This document shows positions 16,754 to 26,456 of a stretch of 64,000 nucleotides of DNA, in pieces; positions within the stretch are counted from its first letter, which is position 1, and every line of letters begins with the position of its first letter. Source of the DNA: an uncultured Kangiella sp. (GTDB taxonomy: Bacteria; Pseudomonadota; Gammaproteobacteria; Enterobacterales; DSM-103792). The position numbers and the translations under genes are program-made. The stretch spans positions 1 to 64,000 of the forward strand of contig CAMLNB010000001.1 in the NCBI GenBank assembly GCA_946481205.1. Reading direction: 5' to 3'. The notes under the pieces are model-generated. The model did not search any database, was not told the DNA's origin, and was given only the letters and a program-made list of their open reading frames with translations.

Positions 16754-19342
16754 ATGTCAGTGCAGTCGTCCGAACGGGGGCTGCTGATCGCCTTGCTGAT
16801 CGCACTGGGCGTTGCGATGGCCGTGCCATGGCTGCCGATTCCGTCCTTGCTGATCCAGATAGGCAGCCTGATCCTGTTGCTGACGGTCATGGCGCTGCTG
16901 GCGCTGTTGCTGCGCTCACTCAATCGTCGCCATTCGCAGATGCGCTTCGTCGATGCCTGGTGCCGGCAGAGTGACTCGACGGCACTGGCGTTGCTCTCTG
17001 ACATCAAAGGCCAGGTGCTGGCTGTGCGCGGCGCCAGCGTGCGTCTGCTCGATCGGGAACCGGCAGCGCTGCAGGCCGAACCGCTGGCACAAACCCTGTT
17101 TGCCGACACCCCCACGGCTTGGCCGGAGCTGCGCCAACGCTGCCTGGAAGGCCGAAGTTGGCTGGGTCTGCTCGAAATCGACGGTCGCCGGCTGTCGGTA
17201 ACCGGCTATCCGGTGGCAACCGAAGCCAGTGGGTTAGGGCAGTTGCTGGTGCTGGAATTTGTCGAGGCACAAACGCTGGCGCCGGATACTGCGGCGACCT
17301 TGTTGGCGCGGCTGCCGGTCGGCTTGCTGGTGTTGCGCGGTCGCCGCATCGCCCAAGTCAACGACAGTTTCTGTCTGCTGCTCGGTGCGACCCGGGAGCG
17401 GGTCGAGCACAAAACCACCAGCGAATTGTTTGGTGCGGGTAGCCCGTTTGATCAGGCGCTGGTGCAGGCGCTGCCTCAGCTGATGAAAGATCCGCAGTGG
17501 GAAACTGCAGTGGAGTTGCAGCGGCAGGATGGCCGCGCGATCTGGTGCCAGCTGATTTTCTCGGCATTGGAGCCCGGTCAACCGCAAAGCGGCATTCTGG
17601 TTTTGCTGACCGATGCCAGCGCCGCGCGCCGACGCGAAGAAAGTCTGCGGCAAGCGGCCGTGGTGTTTGAAGCGGCGTCGGACAGCATTCTGGTGCTGGA
17701 TGCCGAGCGTCGCATCCGCATGGCCAATGGCGCATTCACCCGCATCAGCGGCTACCAGCCCAGCGACATCATGGCCAAGCCTCCGCGCTTGTTGTTTTCG
17801 AGCAAGCAACCGGCTGAGTTGTACGAGCATATTTTCGCGCAAGTGCAGAAGAACAATGTCTGGCAAGGTGAAATCTGGAGTCGAAAAAAAGACGGTACCA
17901 CCTATCCGCAATGGATGAGCATCAACGCCGTGCGCAACGATGTGGGTCACGTTGTTGAGTACGTGCTGATCGCATCTGACATCACCGATCGCAAAGAAGC
18001 CGAGGAGCGGCTGAATTACCAGGCCAATTACGATGCTTTGACCGAGTTGCCGAATCGTTCATTGTTTGTAGACCGGCTGCGTCAGTCGATGTCGCGGGCA
18101 CGGCGTGAAGGTACCAATTTGGCGCTGCTGTTTATCGATCTGGATCGGTTCAAGAACATCAACGACAGCATGGGCCATTCGGCTGGCGACAAATTGCTGG
18201 TTGCAGTCGCTGAAGCGCTGCGCAGCTGCGTCCGCGAAAGCGACACCATCGCCCGCTTTGGCGGTGACGAATTTGCCGTGATCCTGTCGCCGATTTACGG
18301 TGCCAAGAATGCCGGCACCGTTGCACAAACGCTGCTGAAAGTGTTGGCCCGGCCGATCAACGTCGATGGCTATGAATGCCTGATTGGCGGCTCGATTGGT
18401 ATCAGCGTGTTCCCGGGTGACGGCGAAACACCGGAAGACCTGATCCGCAATGCCGACGCCGCGATGTACCGGGCCAAAGACAGCGGCCGCAATACCTACG
18501 AATTTTTCACCGCCGAAATGCAACAGCAGGCGCTGGCCCGGATTGGCATGGAACGCGATCTGCGTTATGCCATCGAGCGGCAGGAATTCGCGCTGCATTT
18601 TCAGCCGCAACTCGGGCTGGAAACCGGCGACATCATTGGCATGGAAGTGCTGGTACGTTGGGAGTCCGGCACCCGTGGTCTGGTGTCGCCCGGCGACTTC
18701 ATCAGTCTGGCCGAAGAAAACGGCCAGATCCTTGCGCTCGGCGAGTGGGTGCTGAGCGAAGCCTGTCGGCAGTACGTGCAGTGGCACAAGCAAGGAATTG
18801 CGCCGAGTTATATCGCGGTCAATGTGTCCGGCCGGCAATTCCGCACCGCGCATTTTCCGAAACTGGTCCAGGCCATTTTGCAGGACACGCAAATGCCCGC
18901 TCGCGGTCTTGAGCTGGAACTGACCGAAAGCTTCTTGATGGAAGACGAAGAGCACGTGATGCTGACGCTCGGCGAGTTGCGCGCGATGGGCGTGTCATTG
19001 TCGATTGATGATTTTGGTACCGGTTATTCTTCACTGAGTTATCTGAAACGCTTCCCGATCTCGACCCTGAAGATCGATCGCAGCTTCGTCCGCGATATTC
19101 CCGGCGATGACGAAGATGTCGCCATCGTCTCGGCGATTGTCCGGATGGCACATGCACTGAAATTGTCGGTTGTTGCTGAAGGGGTTGAAACGGCTGAGCA
19201 GCAGCGCTTCCTGCATGAGCTCGGCTGCCACATCATTCAGGGTTTCCACTACAGCCGGCCCTTGAACGTTGCGCAGTGCACGGCGTTTTTGCGTGAGTGC
19301 GCTGAGCGTCGCGGTCAGCGGCTGAGTGCGCAGAGTGCCTGA
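16754..19342 (+). CDS. PAS-GGDEF-EAL membrane c-di-GMP signalling protein
   Basis: Protein of 862 residues. Two N-terminal membrane helices (about 9-28 and 33-55) are followed by a PAS-like segment (about 185-300, LPVGLLVLRGRRIAQVNDSF), a second PAS/PAC (about 302-420, FEAASDSILVLDAERRIRMAN), a GGDEF domain (about 425-590) and an EAL domain (about 605-850). The cyclase active site FGGDEF (about 500) is intact. The phosphodiesterase has EVL in place of EAL, still a functional form, plus ELELTES, DDFGTGYSSL, KIDRSFV and AEGVET, so both activities are possible. The GGDEF domain of such tandem proteins often only senses GTP. It could act on the MSHA pilus through MshE, but this is inference. Confidence 0.93.
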   Translation: MSVQSSERGLLIALLIALGVAMAVPWLPIPSLLIQIGSLILLLTVMALLALLLRSLNRRHSQMRFVDAWCRQSDSTALALLSDIKGQVLAVRGASVRLLDREPAALQAEPLAQTLFADTPTAWPELRQRCLEGRSWLGLLEIDGRRLSVTGYPVATEASGLGQLLVLEFVEAQTLAPDTAATLLARLPVGLLVLRGRRIAQVNDSFCLLLGATRERVEHKTTSELFGAGSPFDQALVQALPQLMKDPQWETAVELQRQDGRAIWCQLIFSALEPGQPQSGILVLLTDASAARRREESLRQAAVVFEAASDSILVLDAERRIRMANGAFTRISGYQPSDIMAKPPRLLFSSKQPAELYEHIFAQVQKNNVWQGEIWSRKKDGTTYPQWMSINAVRNDVGHVVEYVLIASDITDRKEAEERLNYQANYDALTELPNRSLFVDRLRQSMSRARREGTNLALLFIDLDRFKNINDSMGHSAGDKLLVAVAEALRSCVRESDTIARFGGDEFAVILSPIYGAKNAGTVAQTLLKVLARPINVDGYECLIGGSIGISVFPGDGETPEDLIRNADAAMYRAKDSGRNTYEFFTAEMQQQALARIGMERDLRYAIERQEFALHFQPQLGLETGDIIGMEVLVRWESGTRGLVSPGDFISLAEENGQILALGEWVLSEACRQYVQWHKQGIAPSYIAVNVSGRQFRTAHFPKLVQAILQDTQMPARGLELELTESFLMEDEEHVMLTLGELRAMGVSLSIDDFGTGYSSLSYLKRFPISTLKIDRSFVRDIPGDDEDVAIVSAIVRMAHALKLSVVAEGVETAEQQRFLHELGCHIIQGFHYSRPLNVAQCTAFLRECAERRGQRLSAQSA

Positions 19343-19703
19343 ATTCAACATTGACCGATAACGGCCTGCTGCAGGCTCAGTGGCGCGAAGGTGTCGCGCA
19401 ATGCCCCGGTTTCCAGCAGACGGGGGCAGTGTATACGTCGCTGTGCTCGTCGAGTTCTCGTTTCTCCGTCATTAAGATGAGTGCCCTCTAATTGAATTCG
19501 AGTCATTTAGCGTTTGTTGCGATGCAGCAAAATGGTGGATTTTTGGCCGAAAAAACGGAGTTTTCCGGCCAGAGGTCTGGCCGCTTGCGACTCATCTGGC
19601 CTGTTGTTAGTATCGGCCGTGCGTTTTCAGACCTCGCTGGTCTGCGCAGTTTCGCCGACCAGCGGCGAACCACACATCCAACACATCTCGGGGAAGGTTC
19701 ACA
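19343..19703 (+). promoter_or_regulatory. leader of the DUF1302 operon with dense inverted repeats
   Basis: This 361-bp gap holds no gene. It contains an 18-bp near-perfect palindrome, CGGCCAGA-GG-TCTGGCCG, at 19566-19583, surrounded by further TGGCC words, which looks like a protein operator. Nearer the start codon are three overlapping hairpins: CAGACC/GGTCTG (19628-19633 with 19639-19644), GCTGGTC/GACCAGC (19636-19642 with 19657-19663) and TTCGCCG/CGGCGAA (19651-19657 with 19663-19669). The middle one excludes the other two, so the leader RNA has alternative folds. Confidence 0.5.
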
Positions 19704-21539
19704 ATGACAAAAACAGGGGAACAGCAAACGATGTCGACTCGTCTGCATAAATTGACCGCCGTCGCCAGCGGTGTGTTGTTGACGCTGGCCGCAGCCCAAC
19801 CGGCCAAGGCGGTAGATATTTCCGCAGGCAAATGGGAAGGCAGCTTTGACTCGACCTTTACCGTGGGTGCTGGTTGGCGGATGGAAGAACGGGATGACGC
19901 CAAGATTGGTATCGCCAATGGCGGTACGGCGTTTTCCAACAACAATGACGACGGCAACCTGAACTTCGACAAGGGCGACACCTTCTCGAAAGCCGTCAAA
20001 GGTCTGCACGAACTTGATCTGCGCCACGAAGATGGCTATGGCGTATTCATGCGCGGCATCTGGCTCTACGACGTTGAGCTGATGGACGAGAGCCGCGAAT
20101 TCCGCGAAATTTCCGATCCAGCACTGGATCGTCAGGGCAAAGATGCCCGTCTGCTCGACACCTATATCTACTTCGGTGGCGATCTGTTCGACAGCCCGTA
20201 TCAAGTGCGTATCGGCGAACAGGTGATCAACTGGGGTGAAAGCACCCTGATCCAGCACAGCATTTCCGAAGCCAACGCGCTCGACCTTGCCAAGCTGCGG
20301 GTACCGGGTTCGGAACTGAAAGAAGCCTTTATTCCTGCCAAAGCGATCTGGGGCTCTTATCAGCTGACCGACTCGGTCGGTATCGAAGCCTATGCCCAGT
20401 TTGAATGGGAGCCGGTGGTGTTCGACTCGCCCGGCACCTTCCTGTCGACCCAGGATTTTGCCGGTGACACCGAAATTGAAGGCGGTGCCTGCGATGGTTT
20501 GTACGGCATCGTGCACCTGCTGTTCGGTCAGGTACCGGAAAGCACCTATGGCACCCAGGCTTGCCGTATTGGCGACCGTGATGCCGATGATCACGGCCAG
20601 TTTGGTGTCAAGCTGAGCTGGTTGTCTGAAGCCTTGGGTGATACCGAATTCGCGTTCTACCACTTGAACTACCACAACAAGCGCCCGGTGATTTCGGCCT
20701 ACGCACACAACGGTTCGCGTGTGGAAGGCTTCTTCGAGTATCCGGAAGACATCAAGCTGTACGGTATTTCGTTCAATACCTCGACGGATGGCGGCTGGTC
20801 AATCGCCGGTGAAGTCTCGATGCGTGAAGACGAGCCGCTGCAAATTGACGACGTCGAACTGTTGTTCGCGACGCTGGAACCGGTCGGCATCATTCCGTTC
20901 GGCACCAGCCAGATCCCGGGCGGTGCGGTTGCTGGTCAGGAAATCTCGGGCTATCGCCTGTTCGATACCTACCAAGCGCAAGTCACCTTCACCAAGCTGC
21001 TCGGCAGCTTCATGGGCGCTGACCAGTTCACCTTCCTGACTGAAATCGGCGGCAACTGGATTCCGGATCTGCCGAGCCAGGATGAACTGCGCTTTGAAGT
21101 CGCTGGTACCCCGCGTTCTGGCAACACGGGCCGTGCTGGTGCCGGCTTGTTGACACCTTGGGCCGGCGTTGGCTGCCGTCAAGCCATTCCGGGCACCAAC
21201 CCGATTCAGTTCGGTCAGTGCGAAGGCACCGAAACCAACGAGTTCGCCACCGATTCGTCTTGGGGCTATCGCATGGTGTTCCGTGCCGAGTACAACGACG
21301 CCTTCTGGGGCATCAACGTGACCCCGCGTCTGGTGTTCCAGCACGATGTCAGCGGCTACACCCCGGCCCCGATCAGCAACTTCATGGAAGATCGCAAAGC
21401 TGCCACCTTCGGCGTGACTTTCGACTACCTGCAGAAGTGGCGTTGGGACATCGGTTACTCGGCCTTCTTCGGCAATGATGATCAAGATCCGCTGTCCGAT
21501 CGCGATTTCATCTCCGCTTACTTGAGCTACTCCATTTAA
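19704..21539 (+). CDS. DUF1302 outer-membrane protein
   Basis: Exported protein of 611 residues (or 602 if it starts at ATG 19731, which also has a good AGGGGAA site 9 nt upstream). The signal peptide is HKLTAVASGVLLTLAAAQPAKA. The rest alternates short amphipathic strands and acidic turns and ends in YLSYSI, as in a beta-barrel. The stretch DTYIYFGGDLFDSPYQVRIGEQVINWGEST is typical of DUF1302. These proteins occur beside DUF1329, YCF48-like and RND genes, as here, and probably form an outer-membrane channel for a hydrophobic compound; no substrate is visible. First gene of a four-gene operon. Confidence 0.85.
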   Translation: MTKTGEQQTMSTRLHKLTAVASGVLLTLAAAQPAKAVDISAGKWEGSFDSTFTVGAGWRMEERDDAKIGIANGGTAFSNNNDDGNLNFDKGDTFSKAVKGLHELDLRHEDGYGVFMRGIWLYDVELMDESREFREISDPALDRQGKDARLLDTYIYFGGDLFDSPYQVRIGEQVINWGESTLIQHSISEANALDLAKLRVPGSELKEAFIPAKAIWGSYQLTDSVGIEAYAQFEWEPVVFDSPGTFLSTQDFAGDTEIEGGACDGLYGIVHLLFGQVPESTYGTQACRIGDRDADDHGQFGVKLSWLSEALGDTEFAFYHLNYHNKRPVISAYAHNGSRVEGFFEYPEDIKLYGISFNTSTDGGWSIAGEVSMREDEPLQIDDVELLFATLEPVGIIPFGTSQIPGGAVAGQEISGYRLFDTYQAQVTFTKLLGSFMGADQFTFLTEIGGNWIPDLPSQDELRFEVAGTPRSGNTGRAGAGLLTPWAGVGCRQAIPGTNPIQFGQCEGTETNEFATDSSWGYRMVFRAEYNDAFWGINVTPRLVFQHDVSGYTPAPISNFMEDRKAATFGVTFDYLQKWRWDIGYSAFFGNDDQDPLSDRDFISAYLSYSI

Positions 21540-21560
21540 GAGCCTGACAGGATAAGCATC

Positions 21561-22931
21561 ATGCAGAAACTCAATAAAAAATCGCTCGTCCTCTCCGCGC
21601 TGCTGGTGGCTTTTGCCGGCAGCGTGGCCGCCAAAGTCAGCCCGGAACAGGCTGATCGCTTGGGCAAAGATCTGACCCCGACCGGTGCCGAGCGCGCCGG
21701 TAATAAAGACGGCACCATTCCAGCCTGGGAAGGCGGTATCACCAAAGCGCCGGCCGGTTTCGTCAAAGGCAAGCACATGGTCGATCCGTTCCCGAACGAC
21801 AAAGTGCTGTTTACCATCACCAGCAAGAACGCCGAGCAGTACAAGGATCAACTGTCACCCGGTTTGCTGGCGCTGCTGAAAACCTACCCGGATACGTTCA
21901 AGATGAACGTGTACCCGACCCGCCGTTCGGCCTCGTCGCCGCAGTACGTGTACGACGCGATCAAGCGCAACGCCACCAGCGGTGAATTGCTGGCCAGCGG
22001 CAACGGTTTCAAAGGTGCTGCGATCGGTGTGCCGTTCCCGATTCCGGCGAACGGTACCGAAGCCATCTGGAACCACATCACCCGTTTCCGCGGCGTCACG
22101 GTTACCCGTGATACCGGTCAGGCGGCGGTGATGCCGAACGGTGCCTACACGCTGGTGAAATTCCGCGACGAGCTGGATCAGGCTTACATGCGTCCCGGCA
22201 TGACCCCGGAAGAGCTCGAGCGTGACAACATGCTGTTCTTCTTCAAGCAGTGGGTGACCTCGCCATCGCGTCTGGCCGGTACGGCATTGTTGGTACACGA
22301 AACCTTGGACCAAGTCGCCAAACCGCGTCAGGCTTGGACTTACAACACCGGTCAGCAGCGCGTCCGTCGCGCACCGAACGTCGCTTATGACGCTCCGGGT
22401 ACCGCCGCTGACAACCTGCGTACGACCGACGACTTCGACATGTTTAACGGTTCGCCGGACCGCTACAACTGGAAGCTGATCACCAAGAAAGAGATGTACA
22501 TCCCGTACAACTCGTACAAGCTCGATTCGAACCAGCTGAAATACGATCAGATTCTGAAGCCGGGCCACGTCAATCAAGATCATGTCCGTTGGGAATTGCA
22601 CCGGGTCTGGGTCGTTGAAGCAACGCTGAAAGATGGCATGCGCCACGTCTACAAGAAGCGTGTGATGTTCCTCGACGAAGACAGCTGGCAGGTATCGGTA
22701 GCGGATATGTATGACAGCCGCGACGAACTCTGGCGCGTCTCGGTCGCCCATGCGATCAATTACTACGAACTGCCGGTGCTGTGGTCGGCGCTTGAAGTGA
22801 TTCACGATCTGCAATCGCGTCGTTACTTGGCCGTTGGTCTGGATAACGAAGACGAGCCGTATGATTTCGATGCCAAGCGCACGATGGCGGACTTCACGCC
22901 GGATGCCTTGCGTCGCCAGGGCCGGCGTTAA
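21561..22931 (+). CDS. DUF1329 LolB-like exported protein
   Basis: Protein of 456 residues with a signal peptide (KKSLVLSALLVAFAGSVAAK). The start of the mature part, DRLGKDLTPTGAERAGNKDG and IPAWEGG, is the DUF1329 hallmark. Family members have a LolA/LolB-like fold and may carry a lipid across the periplasm. It lies 21 bp after the DUF1302 gene. An intercistronic hairpin follows. Confidence 0.88.
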   Translation: MQKLNKKSLVLSALLVAFAGSVAAKVSPEQADRLGKDLTPTGAERAGNKDGTIPAWEGGITKAPAGFVKGKHMVDPFPNDKVLFTITSKNAEQYKDQLSPGLLALLKTYPDTFKMNVYPTRRSASSPQYVYDAIKRNATSGELLASGNGFKGAAIGVPFPIPANGTEAIWNHITRFRGVTVTRDTGQAAVMPNGAYTLVKFRDELDQAYMRPGMTPEELERDNMLFFFKQWVTSPSRLAGTALLVHETLDQVAKPRQAWTYNTGQQRVRRAPNVAYDAPGTAADNLRTTDDFDMFNGSPDRYNWKLITKKEMYIPYNSYKLDSNQLKYDQILKPGHVNQDHVRWELHRVWVVEATLKDGMRHVYKKRVMFLDEDSWQVSVADMYDSRDELWRVSVAHAINYYELPVLWSALEVIHDLQSRRYLAVGLDNEDEPYDFDAKRTMADFTPDALRRQGRR

Positions 22932-22955
22932 TCCGGCACCTGTCATGAAGTGCGG

Positions 22956-22981
22956 CAGCGGCCGGTGTGAACCGGCCGCTG
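22956..22981 (+). repeat. intercistronic hairpin without T-run
   Basis: CAGCGGCCGGT (22956-22966) pairs perfectly with ACCGGCCGCTG (22971-22981) around GTGA. There is no T-run, so it is more likely an mRNA-stability element than a terminator. It could set higher levels of the first two genes relative to the last two. Confidence 0.7.
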
Positions 22982-23050
22982 TCATTATGGGCAGCGCAAA
23001 ACTGAACTGCGTTCAGTTGTCGCCTGTCGTTTTCAGTAGCGAGCACAACC

Positions 23051-24007
23051 GTGATTCGAATTGTCTCCCTCATCGCCGTCGGTGCGCTGGCGTTTGCCGG
23101 TCACGCCAGTGAGGCGGAAATGGCGCCACGCGCCAGCAAAAGTCTGCTGCTCAACCTGACCCAGTTGGCCGATGGCCGTTATCTTGCCGTTGGCGAGCGC
23201 GGTCATGTCCTGCGCTCGGATGACAAGGGCGCCACCTGGCAGCAAGCCCCGGTGCCGACCCGCGCAACCTTGACCTCGGTTGCCCGCAGCAATGGCCGCG
23301 TATTTGCCGGCGGTCACGACGGAGTGTTGCTGGTCAGCGAAAATCGCGGTGACAGCTGGGCGCTGCTGCGCTCGGAGCCGAGTGCCGATCAGGACAATCC
23401 GATTCTCGATATTCATTTCGCGACCGATTCGATTGGTTATGCCGTCGGCGCCTATGGCCTGTTTCTGAAAACCGTTGATGGCGGCCAGACCTGGCAACAG
23501 GAAGAAGTGGCGGCATTTGATCTGCCGGATTTTGGTTTTCCGCATCTGTATCGGCTCATCAGTCTGCGCGATGGCAGCGTGTTGGTGGTCGGTGAAGCTG
23601 GTTTCGCCGCACGCTCGGCCGATCAGGGCAGCACCTGGACGCAGCTGAAGGTCGATTACGAAGGCTCGTTTTTCACCGCACGTCAGACCGCGGCAGGCAC
23701 GCTGTTGATCGCCGGCATGCGCGGTAACCTGTTCCGCTCAACCGACAACGGTGAGACTTGGTCACATGTCGATACCGGTGTGCGTTCCGGCTTGAAAGAT
23801 ATTGCCGTCGGTACCGGTGAAGTGGTGGTCGTCGGCATGGACGGCGTCATGCTGCTGAGCCGTGATGATGGTCAGAGTTTCAGCCGGCAACAGCGCAGCA
23901 ACCGCAAAGCGATTGCCGCTGCCGAGTTGATCGGAACCGAACAATTGTTGATCGCCGCCGAAGATGGCGTATCAGTGCAGTCGCTGGCTGCCGAACAAGC
24001 GAAGTAA
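23051..24007 (+). CDS. YCF48/BNR-repeat periplasmic protein
   Basis: Protein of 318 residues with an N-terminal signal peptide (MIRIVSLIAVGALAFAGHAS) and at least five beta-propeller repeats with the Asp-box form SDDKGATW, SENRGDSW, TVDGGQTW, SADQGSTW and STDNGETW, and a weaker sixth (SRDDGQSF). This is the YCF48/photosystem II assembly-factor-like fold. In this operon type it probably helps assemble the envelope transporter. GTG start. It is followed by the RND gene after 9 bp. Confidence 0.88.
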   Translation: MIRIVSLIAVGALAFAGHASEAEMAPRASKSLLLNLTQLADGRYLAVGERGHVLRSDDKGATWQQAPVPTRATLTSVARSNGRVFAGGHDGVLLVSENRGDSWALLRSEPSADQDNPILDIHFATDSIGYAVGAYGLFLKTVDGGQTWQQEEVAAFDLPDFGFPHLYRLISLRDGSVLVVGEAGFAARSADQGSTWTQLKVDYEGSFFTARQTAAGTLLIAGMRGNLFRSTDNGETWSHVDTGVRSGLKDIAVGTGEVVVVGMDGVMLLSRDDGQSFSRQQRSNRKAIAAAELIGTEQLLIAAEDGVSVQSLAAEQAK

Positions 24008-24016
24008 GAGGTTGCC

Positions 24017-26389
24017 ATGCAGACAGGTTTGATGAATCGGACGATTGCCTCGCTGTTCAGCGCCCGTACGCTGGTGCTGGCGGTATTTGGCGTCATTACG
24101 CTGTACATGCTGTGGGCCGCATCGCAGATCAAGATTGATGCCGGGTTTGCCAAAAACGTGCCGCAAGAGCACGAGTACATGCAAACCTACTTCCAGTATC
24201 AGCAGGAGTTTGGCGGCGCCAACCGCGTGCTGATTGCGCTGGAAGCGGTTGGCGAAAACGGTCAGAGCGGCGATATTTTCACGCCGGCGTTCTTCGAGCG
24301 GCTGGAGGCGGTGACCAAGGCTGTGCAATCGGTCAAAGGCGTTGACCCGTCACAGGTGTCGTCGCTGTTCACGCCAAACACCCGCTTTACTGAGATCACC
24401 GAAGAAGGCTTCGAAGGCGGCCCGGTTGTGCCAGCCGATTTCCGGCCGGTGCAAGAAGATCTGGAGCGGGTTCGCGAGAACGTGCTGAAGGCCGGCATCA
24501 TCGGCCGTTTGGTGGCCAATGATTTCTCGGCGGCGATGGTCAGCGCCCAGCTGCTGGAAAAAGATCCGCAGACCGGTGAGAAGCTGGATTACATCGCGTT
24601 TGCCAACGCGCTGGAAGCCGATATCCGCGGCAAGTTCCAGGACGGTCAAGTCAAGATCCACATCATCGGTTTTGCCAAGGTGATGGGCGATGTCAGCGAT
24701 GGCGCCAAAGGCGTGCTGGCGTTCTTCGCTGTCGCGATCCTGATTACTGCCGTGCTGCTGTTCATCTTTACCCGTTCCGGCAAGCTGACGGCGTGGTCGA
24801 TTGTCTGCTCGCTGATTGCGGTGATCTGGCAGCTTGGTCTGCTGACCACGTTTGGTTTCGGCATCGATCCGATGTCGATTCTGGTGCCGTTCCTGGTGTT
24901 CGCGATCGGCGTTTCGCACGCGGTGCAGGTGGTCAACGTGTTTGCCACCGAGTTTGTCGGCGGCAAGTCGCCGCTCGATTGCGCCAAGCTCGCGTGTGAG
25001 CGCTTGTGGGTGCCGGGCACCGCTGGTCTGCTGGCTGAAATGCTCGGCTTCCTGACGCTGCTGTTGATCAAAATCGACATCATTCAAGAGCTCGCGGTCA
25101 CCGCGGCGATTGGCGTCGGCGTGGTGATATTCACCAACTTGGTACTGCTGCCATTGCTGCTGAGCTGGACCCGGCCGGGTGCGGGGTTTGCGGCGGCCTT
25201 TGCTCGTCAGCAAGCCTTGCAGGGCCGGTTCTGGGATTCGATTGCCGGTTTCGCCCGCTCGGGTCGTGCAGCGGTCACCATCGTCGTGGCGCTGGCGTTG
25301 TTCGGCGTCGGTTTCTGGGGTGCCCAGAAGCTGTATGTCGGTGACTCGCAAGCCGGTGCCCCGCAGTTGCGGCCGGACTCGCGCTATAACCAGGACACGG
25401 CGTTCATCACCAGCAAATTCTCGATTGGCGTCGATCTGATTTCGGTGATCGTTGAAGTCAAGCAACCGGCCGAAGGTAGCGAAGAGGCCAGCGAAGGTAT
25501 CCGCGAAGCCTGCTCAAATTTTGACCGGCTCAATGCCATCGACGAGTTCGCTTGGCACATGAGCAATGTCGAAGGCGTGCAATCGGTGGTCAGTCTGGCT
25601 GACATCGCCAAGGTGGTGAACTCGGCCACCTCGGAAGGCAACCTGAACTGGCGTGTGCTGTCGCGCAACCAGGACGTGCTGGCGCAGGCGACGCAGCGGA
25701 TTCCGTCGTCCACCGGTTTGCTGAACAGCGACTGCAACGTCGTGCCGGTCATGATTTTCACCCAGGACCACAAGGCCGACACCATTGAGCGGGTCATTCG
25801 CGAGGTCAAGAGCTACCGCGATGCCCACGCCCGTGACGATCTGGAGTTCCGGTTGGCGACCGGTGCGGTCGGCGTCATGGCAGCGACCAACGAGGCTGTC
25901 GCGGCGGCCAAGTGGCCGATGCTGCTCGGCGTCTACGCTGCCGTGACCCTGCTGTGCCTGATTGCCTTCCGCTCGGTCCGCGGCACCATCTGTGTGATTC
26001 TGCCGCTGGTGCTGGTCTCGTTCCTGGCCGAGGCGCTGATGGCCTGGCTCGGTATCGGCCTGACGGTGGCGACGCTGCCGGTGGTCGCGCTGGGGGTCGG
26101 CGTCGGGGTCGATTACGGCATCTACATTTTCTCGCGTATGCGTGGTCTGCTCAAAGACGGTCAGAGCGTCGAGTCGGCCTACCGGGAAACCCTGCACGTG
26201 ACCGGCAGCGCCGTGTTCTTCACCGGCCTGACCTTGGCCATTGGTGTGGCGACCTGGATGGTCTCGGCGCTGCAATTCCAGGCCGACATGGGCAAGCTGC
26301 TGACCTTCATGTTCATCGTCAACATGATCGGCGCCGTGCTGCTGTTGCCGGCGCTGGCGGCCTATCTGTTCCCGCGCAAGAAGAAATAG
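24017..26389 (+). CDS. RND/MMPL-family transporter
   Basis: Inner-membrane transporter of 790 residues. One helix near residues 15-35, a large periplasmic domain, then a bundle of hydrophobic helices from about 230 to 400, a second periplasmic domain, and a second bundle from about 630 to 785. The MMPL signature VVALGVGVGVDYGIYIFSRM is near 690-710 and a matching LVPFLVFAIGVSHAVQVVN lies in the first bundle. It lacks the full RND length (about 1,000 residues), as expected for the hydrophobe/lipid exporter (HAE2/MMPL-like) group. It probably supplies the energy for transport by the DUF1302/DUF1329 proteins. A terminator follows directly. Confidence 0.9.
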   Translation: MQTGLMNRTIASLFSARTLVLAVFGVITLYMLWAASQIKIDAGFAKNVPQEHEYMQTYFQYQQEFGGANRVLIALEAVGENGQSGDIFTPAFFERLEAVTKAVQSVKGVDPSQVSSLFTPNTRFTEITEEGFEGGPVVPADFRPVQEDLERVRENVLKAGIIGRLVANDFSAAMVSAQLLEKDPQTGEKLDYIAFANALEADIRGKFQDGQVKIHIIGFAKVMGDVSDGAKGVLAFFAVAILITAVLLFIFTRSGKLTAWSIVCSLIAVIWQLGLLTTFGFGIDPMSILVPFLVFAIGVSHAVQVVNVFATEFVGGKSPLDCAKLACERLWVPGTAGLLAEMLGFLTLLLIKIDIIQELAVTAAIGVGVVIFTNLVLLPLLLSWTRPGAGFAAAFARQQALQGRFWDSIAGFARSGRAAVTIVVALALFGVGFWGAQKLYVGDSQAGAPQLRPDSRYNQDTAFITSKFSIGVDLISVIVEVKQPAEGSEEASEGIREACSNFDRLNAIDEFAWHMSNVEGVQSVVSLADIAKVVNSATSEGNLNWRVLSRNQDVLAQATQRIPSSTGLLNSDCNVVPVMIFTQDHKADTIERVIREVKSYRDAHARDDLEFRLATGAVGVMAATNEAVAAAKWPMLLGVYAAVTLLCLIAFRSVRGTICVILPLVLVSFLAEALMAWLGIGLTVATLPVVALGVGVGVDYGIYIFSRMRGLLKDGQSVESAYRETLHVTGSAVFFTGLTLAIGVATWMVSALQFQADMGKLLTFMFIVNMIGAVLLLPALAAYLFPRKKK

Positions 26390-26422
26390 CGGCTATAGTT
26401 TGACCAGCTATTGCTCCTGATC

Positions 26423-26456
26423 AACAAAGCCGACCCTTGGGTCGGCTTTGTTGTTT
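26423..26456 (+). terminator. terminator of the DUF1302-RND operon
   Basis: AACAAAGCCGACCC (26423-26436) pairs perfectly with GGGTCGGCTTTGTT (26439-26452), loop TT, followed by GTTT. It marks the end of the four-gene operon. Confidence 0.9.
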
